From Yoonia sediminilitoris (lineage in GTDB: Bacteria > Pseudomonadota > Alphaproteobacteria > Rhodobacterales > Rhodobacteraceae): a DNA stretch of 64,000 nt. A program made the translations under genes and the position numbers. Every line of letters begins with the position of its first letter. Within the stretch, counting starts at the first letter, position 1. Below are positions 61,190 to 64,000 of this stretch, piece after piece. The notes below the pieces were generated by a model that did no database searches, had not been told where the DNA came from, and saw nothing but the letters and a program-made list of their open reading frames with translations. The DNA lies in assembly GCF_003058085.1 (NCBI RefSeq), contig NZ_QBUD01000001.1, positions 310,001 through 374,000 on the forward strand, given 5' to 3'.

Positions 61190-61725
61190 TGGCCGGACCG
61201 TCCCATTACATCATGCCGCTGCCCGCTTTTGACAAGCCGGTGAAGATTCTGATCGTCGCATCGCCTTATTACAAGGACATATCCGACAACCAGATTGCTG
61301 GCGCCAAGGCCGAGATTGAAAAGGCCGGTGGCAGTTGGGACATCGTCGAAGTCCCCGGCGCGCTGGAAATCCCCACGGCGATCGGCATCGCTGAACGGAT
61401 GAGCAATTTCGACGGATATGTCGCGCTGGGCTGTGTGATCCGCGGTGAGACGACCCACTATGACACCGTCTGCAACGACAGCAGCCGCGCCTTGCAATTG
61501 CTTGGGTTGCAGGGGGTGTGCATTGGCAACGGTATCTTGACCGTTGAGAATTATGATCAGGCCATGGTGCGCGCTGATCCGGCACAAATGAACAAAGGTG
61601 GCGGTGCAGCGGCTGCGGCCTTGCACCTGATCGCCCTCGCCCGTAAGTGGGGCGAGACCTCCAAGGGGGTCGGGTTCACAAGGGAAATCTTGCTGGCGGG
61701 CGACCCCGGCACATCAACGACATGA
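61189..61725 (+). CDS. ribH: 6,7-dimethyl-8-ribityllumazine synthase
   Basis: RibH condenses the DHBP and pyrimidine products to lumazine. The 178-residue protein contains ILIVASPYYKDISDNQIAGA, VPGALEIPTAIGIA, GCVIRGETTHYDTVCNDSSRALQLLGLQ and the late GGGAAAAALHLIALARKWG, the normal family pattern. The His in GETTHYD is a catalytic candidate. It overlaps ribB and nusB at its two ends. Confidence 0.95.
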   Translation: MAGPSHYIMPLPAFDKPVKILIVASPYYKDISDNQIAGAKAEIEKAGGSWDIVEVPGALEIPTAIGIAERMSNFDGYVALGCVIRGETTHYDTVCNDSSRALQLLGLQGVCIGNGILTVENYDQAMVRADPAQMNKGGGAAAAALHLIALARKWGETSKGVGFTREILLAGDPGTSTT

Positions 61726-62195
61726 CCATTTCAAACAATCAGCGCCGCAAGATGAAATCTGCCGCCCGGCTTTATGCCGTGCAGGCATTGTTCCAGATGG
61801 AAGCCTCTGGGCAGACCGTGGATGCGGTGATGCGTGAATTCGAGGACCACCGCTTTGGTGCCACCTATGACGAGGGCGAGATGACCGAGGGTGACATCGA
61901 TACGTTTCGCGGATTGATGGAAAAGGCGGTCGATAATCAGGCAGCACTTGACCAGATGACAGATCGTGCGCTGGTCGCAAAATGGCCGATCGCGCGCATT
62001 GACCCCACATGGCGCGCCCTGTTTCGGGCGGCCGGGGCAGAACTGATCGGCAAGCAGACCCCGCCCAAAGTGGTCATTGTTGAATTTATGCACATCGCTG
62101 ATGCCTTTTCACATGATGGAAAAGAACCCAAGTTCGTCAACGCGGTGCTGGATTATATGGCCCGCGAAGTCCAGCCCGATAAATTCACGAGCTAG
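61722..62195 (+). CDS. nusB: transcription antitermination factor NusB
   Basis: NusB acts with NusE in rRNA antitermination. The 157-residue helical protein begins RRKMKSAARLYAVQALFQMEASGQ and contains WPIARIDPTWRALFRAAGAELI and KVVIVEFMHIADAFSHDGKEPKFVNAVLDYMAR. The ATG overlaps the ribH stop (ATGA). It closes the rib-nusB unit and converges on the exported-protein gene with an 11-base overlap. Confidence 0.94.
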   Translation: MTISNNQRRKMKSAARLYAVQALFQMEASGQTVDAVMREFEDHRFGATYDEGEMTEGDIDTFRGLMEKAVDNQAALDQMTDRALVAKWPIARIDPTWRALFRAAGAELIGKQTPPKVVIVEFMHIADAFSHDGKEPKFVNAVLDYMAREVQPDKFTS

Positions 62196-62697
62196 GTGCA
62201 AGACAGGTCGGGTTGACCAATGTCGCATCGCCGAGCGTGTCAAAAACCGCTTGCGTTCCGATCCCGCCCACGACCATTTGCACCGTTGCCCCCGCGATTT
62301 CGCTGCCGGAAACATGTACCCGCTGACCCTCGGTCGCGCTGACGCTGTCGTCTGTGTCCAGCGTGACGGCGACGCGCCCGTCGGGTTGCAGCGCATTGAC
62401 CTGAATTTCCAACCTGCGGTCCCCGTCACTGACGGGTGCCAGCGTGGCGTCGCCTTCGGTCAGGATTGCGGGCAACGGGTCCCATGATCCCGGCCCGCCG
62501 TAGGCCGTATCGATCAAGACACCAGCCACACTTGTGTGCAAATCAATGACGAATTGCGCATTGAACAGTGCGCAGGACTGGTTTTCGATCACAAAGGTGT
62601 CTGCGGGTGCACCATCCCGGTAGGACACGATAATGTCCTGCGCTGCGGCTGACCCGGACAGGCAGATCGCAAAGAACACTGTAAATAACTTCTTCAT
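62185..62697 (-). CDS. exported protein, aggregation-factor-core-like
   Basis: This 170-residue protein has a signal peptide (MKKLFTVFFAICLSGSAAAQ). The mature domain is beta-rich: DIIVSYRDGAPADTFVIENQSCALFNAQFVIDLHTSVAGVLIDTAYGGPG, LAPVSDGDRRLEIQV and HVSGSEIAGATVQMVVGG. This pattern occurs in roseobacter proteins annotated as aggregation factor core, whose role is not established. It is probably periplasmic or surface-exposed. Single gene, convergent with nusB. Confidence 0.7.
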   Translation of the reverse strand: MKKLFTVFFAICLSGSAAAQDIIVSYRDGAPADTFVIENQSCALFNAQFVIDLHTSVAGVLIDTAYGGPGSWDPLPAILTEGDATLAPVSDGDRRLEIQVNALQPDGRVAVTLDTDDSVSATEGQRVHVSGSEIAGATVQMVVGGIGTQAVFDTLGDATLVNPTCLAPSS

Positions 62698-62805
62698 CTA
62701 CGACGAGTTAGGGTGAAGCCGTCGCATATCCAGCATTTGGCTGTGCGCGACGTCTTGAACGATGGCACGAACCCACTTATTTTGGAAAGAACCGGGGGAA
62801 ATACC

Positions 62806-63120
62806 ATGTCTCAGCCCAAAGAACCAAATCTTTTGCGCTTCTATATCGGCCATTGCATTATCGGGTTTGCCCTGTCTGCCCTGTTTGTGGGCCTGCTGCT
62901 CTGGCTTGACGTCGCGGGTCTGCGGTCATTGATCATGGGCTCCGATATTGGCTGGCTGGCTGTGTTCTTGCTTTGGTTCTTCCATGGTACCATTTTTGGC
63001 AGTGTGCAGTTCGGTGTGTCGATCATGCTGAACATCGACAAGGGGGACAATGGACCACGCCGCGGTCACATGACCCCTGTGAGGGTCAAGGCTGATAGCG
63101 CAAAGCCGTTGCAGCCATGA
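62806..63120 (+). CDS. small two-helix membrane protein
   Basis: This 104-residue protein starts at ATG 62806 with GGGGGAAATA upstream. Two hydrophobic segments are IGFALSALFVGLLLWLDVAG and DIGWLAVFLLWFFHGTIFGSVQFG, followed by a basic C-terminus (GPRRGHMTPVRVKADSAKP). No family with known function was recognised. The frame reads on upstream to 62713, but that part lacks support. Confidence 0.7.
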   Translation: MSQPKEPNLLRFYIGHCIIGFALSALFVGLLLWLDVAGLRSLIMGSDIGWLAVFLLWFFHGTIFGSVQFGVSIMLNIDKGDNGPRRGHMTPVRVKADSAKPLQP

Positions 63121-63124
63121 AGCA

Positions 63125-63345
63125 TCCGCCGAGATCGTGATCTGTTTGCGCTGGATGACAGGTGGCGGGAACCGCAGCGACCGTATGGGATTTATTCCCG
63201 AGGACCTGTATTTACAGGTGGGCGCCAGATAACTGAACCAGGGCTCAGACAGAGCCAGCTCCCTCGGATTTGCTTAAGGCCACTGGAATGTAACCCCGTT
63301 ACAACGAGAAGAGCAGAAGCCCGCCATCAGAGAAGGTAGGGCTGG
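63125..63345 (+). ncRNA. candidate structured RNA (possibly 6S RNA)
   Basis: The stretch has no reading frame but folds by eye into nested stems. GGTGGCGGG (about 63160) pairs with CCCGCCATC near 63327 as the closing stem. CCGAGG pairs with CCTCGG to enclose two perfect hairpins, ACCTGT-ATTT-ACAGGT and GGCTC-AGACA-GAGCC. A further hairpin is TGTAAC-CCC-GTTACA. The long imperfect rod with an internal purine-rich strand is compatible with 6S RNA, but I cannot confirm the family. The strand is not certain, since palindromic stems work both ways. Confidence 0.45.
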
Positions 63346-63376
63346 GGGAGCGAAAGAACAAGCCGCCGCGTGTCCT

Positions 63377-63523
63377 TTATTCTTCGACTTTCCCTTTGAT
63401 CAGCCACCCGTTTGGACCAACCATTTCAATGGGAGCGTAGGCAAGCAAAGCACGTTCGGCCAGACCAACGGTCAAAAGAGCCATACAAACTTCGAAAAAG
63501 GTGATGTCGGTAAACAATGTCAT
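63377..63523 (-). CDS. 48-residue small protein with one hydrophobic segment
   Basis: ATG 63523 is preceded by AAGGAGTTTACC, the strongest ribosome site in this part of the window. The peptide starts MTLFTDITFFEVCMALLTVG, continues LAERALLAYAPIEMVGPNGW and ends LIKGKVEE. The hydrophobic first half could form a membrane helix with acidic ends. No family was recognised. It follows the structured-RNA region on the opposite strand. Confidence 0.6.
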   Translation of the reverse strand: MTLFTDITFFEVCMALLTVGLAERALLAYAPIEMVGPNGWLIKGKVEE

Positions 63524-63943
63524 TGGTAAACTCCTTACTTTGCTTATCGACATGTTTGACTCTCAAACCTGACTAAAACGTGACGGACGCAAGGTAAAGA
63601 AAGGCTTGACCCATAGTCACTTGCCCCATTCGCGCCATATTGCGCGCTTGCTTATGCAAGCATTTTATGGGCGGATTTCCGCTTATGTATTGAAATAAAA
63701 CAAAAAACAATGTCGCAGGTGGTGAACTGGTCAGTTTTAAGGGGAAAACCCTGATTTTTCCGATCCAAGGCGCGTGACATTTTCTGGGTGCGCGGCCAAA
63801 ACAGATTCGCAGAAATGCCATGACCGCGCGGCCTGAGGCAAATATTGCCCAACGGGCGCTTCGTGCAAACGCGGCCTGCTTTATGACAACTGACCACTGT
63901 TGCGGGTCCGGTCAGCGCCGTCACAAATTTGGAATTGATTTTT
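63524..63943. other. intergenic region, no supported gene
   Basis: About 420 bases with lower G+C than the surroundings. Minus-strand frames of 80-90 codons exist (63573-63924) but carry no ribosome site or recognisable domain. The palindrome GCTTGC-TTAT-GCAAGC occurs at about 63649-63664. The promoters of the small gene and of the gene at the right edge lie here. Confidence 0.45.
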
Positions 63944-63958
63944 GTTCACCTATTGTTC
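63944..63958 (+). promoter_or_regulatory. LexA (SOS) box
   Basis: GTTC-ACCTATT-GTTC is a perfect match to the alphaproteobacterial LexA recognition sequence GTTC-N7-GTTC. It lies 12 bases before an ATG at 63970, the right distance to overlap the promoter of the gene starting there. Confidence 0.75.
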
Positions 63959-63969
63959 ATGTTTGCCCC

Positions 63970-64000
63970 ATGCCCGAAGATCACGTCATAAAACCGCTCA
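63970..64000 (+). CDS. start of a probable SOS-regulated gene (cut by window end)
   Basis: Ten codons (MPEDHVIKPL) are visible after a LexA box. This is too short to identify the product. DNA repair genes are the usual members of this regulon; which one this is cannot be said. Confidence 0.45.
   Translation, partial: MPEDHVIKPL

Noticed and set aside
63125..63345. Cobalamin riboswitch, suggested by the word GGCCACTGG
   Set aside because: The B12 box and the remaining core pattern are missing, and no cobalamin-related gene follows.

Overview
The window looks like chromosome from an alphaproteobacterium of the order Rhodobacterales (Roseobacter group). The signs are moderately high G+C, the CheS/CheT type of chemotaxis operon, the MidA-PgeF-Lgt block, ATGA/GTGA-coupled operons, the nrdR-rib-nusB cluster, TadE/TadG genes, an aggregation-factor-core protein and a GTTC-N7-GTTC LexA box. 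Nearly everything is ordinary chromosomal content. The exceptions are one AT-rich islet (about 13.7-14.8 kb), several decayed genes and several families of palindromic repeats.

Layout. 0-2.2 kb: 3' part of an acyl-CoA synthetase and a 3-hydroxyisobutyrate-dehydrogenase-type enzyme. 2.2-8.9 kb (minus): a complete chemotaxis operon, cheS-cheY1-cheA-cheW-cheR-cheY2-cheT-cheB-cheD, without any receptor gene. 9.3-13.2 kb: PHA regulator PhaR, a guanidino-group hydrolase, a PAP2-type membrane protein and an amine oxidase. 13.2-14.8 kb: two copies of a structured repeat, then a DUF2188 plus TIR/deoxyribosyltransferase-like gene pair that collides with parE. 14.8-25 kb: parE, a flavin monooxygenase carrying an NTF2-like domain, a small NTF2-like protein, an esterase, an epimerase/2OG-oxygenase pair, a dying DCC/saccharopine-dehydrogenase operon, a MATE exporter and a frameshifted Hint-domain protein. 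26-36 kb: pgeF-midA-lgt, ubiK, the zinc-uptake locus znuA / zur-znuC-znuB with a Zur box, a CAP-domain protein, and a five-gene minus-strand operon (two b561-like proteins, a zinc-ribbon membrane protein, a PfkB kinase, dtd).

36-51 kb: a MetE-like remnant, tRNA-Glu, recJ, glpX, hom, a lipoprotein, a TetR regulator, TadE/TadG-like genes (tadG cut by an amber codon), dnaG and rpoD. 51-62 kb: YjbQ, a TPR-sulfotransferase, and nrdR-ribD ... ribE-hyp-ribBX-ribH-nusB, interrupted on the opposite strand by the capsule genes kpsS-kpsC. 62-64 kb: an exported protein, a small membrane protein, a likely structured RNA, a 48-codon gene and a LexA-controlled gene start at the edge.

The points most worth following are: a chemotaxis system with a CheZ-like DXXXQ protein (CheT) and a CheB whose receiver domain has lost its phospho-acceptor; a shared C-terminal DDI(S/T)LF tail on CheT and CheD; the DUF2188/TIR-like pair; two families of intergenic structured repeats, one with compensatory base changes; and an unassigned structured RNA near the right end. 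No similarity search or folding program could be run, so family names rest on motif recognition.
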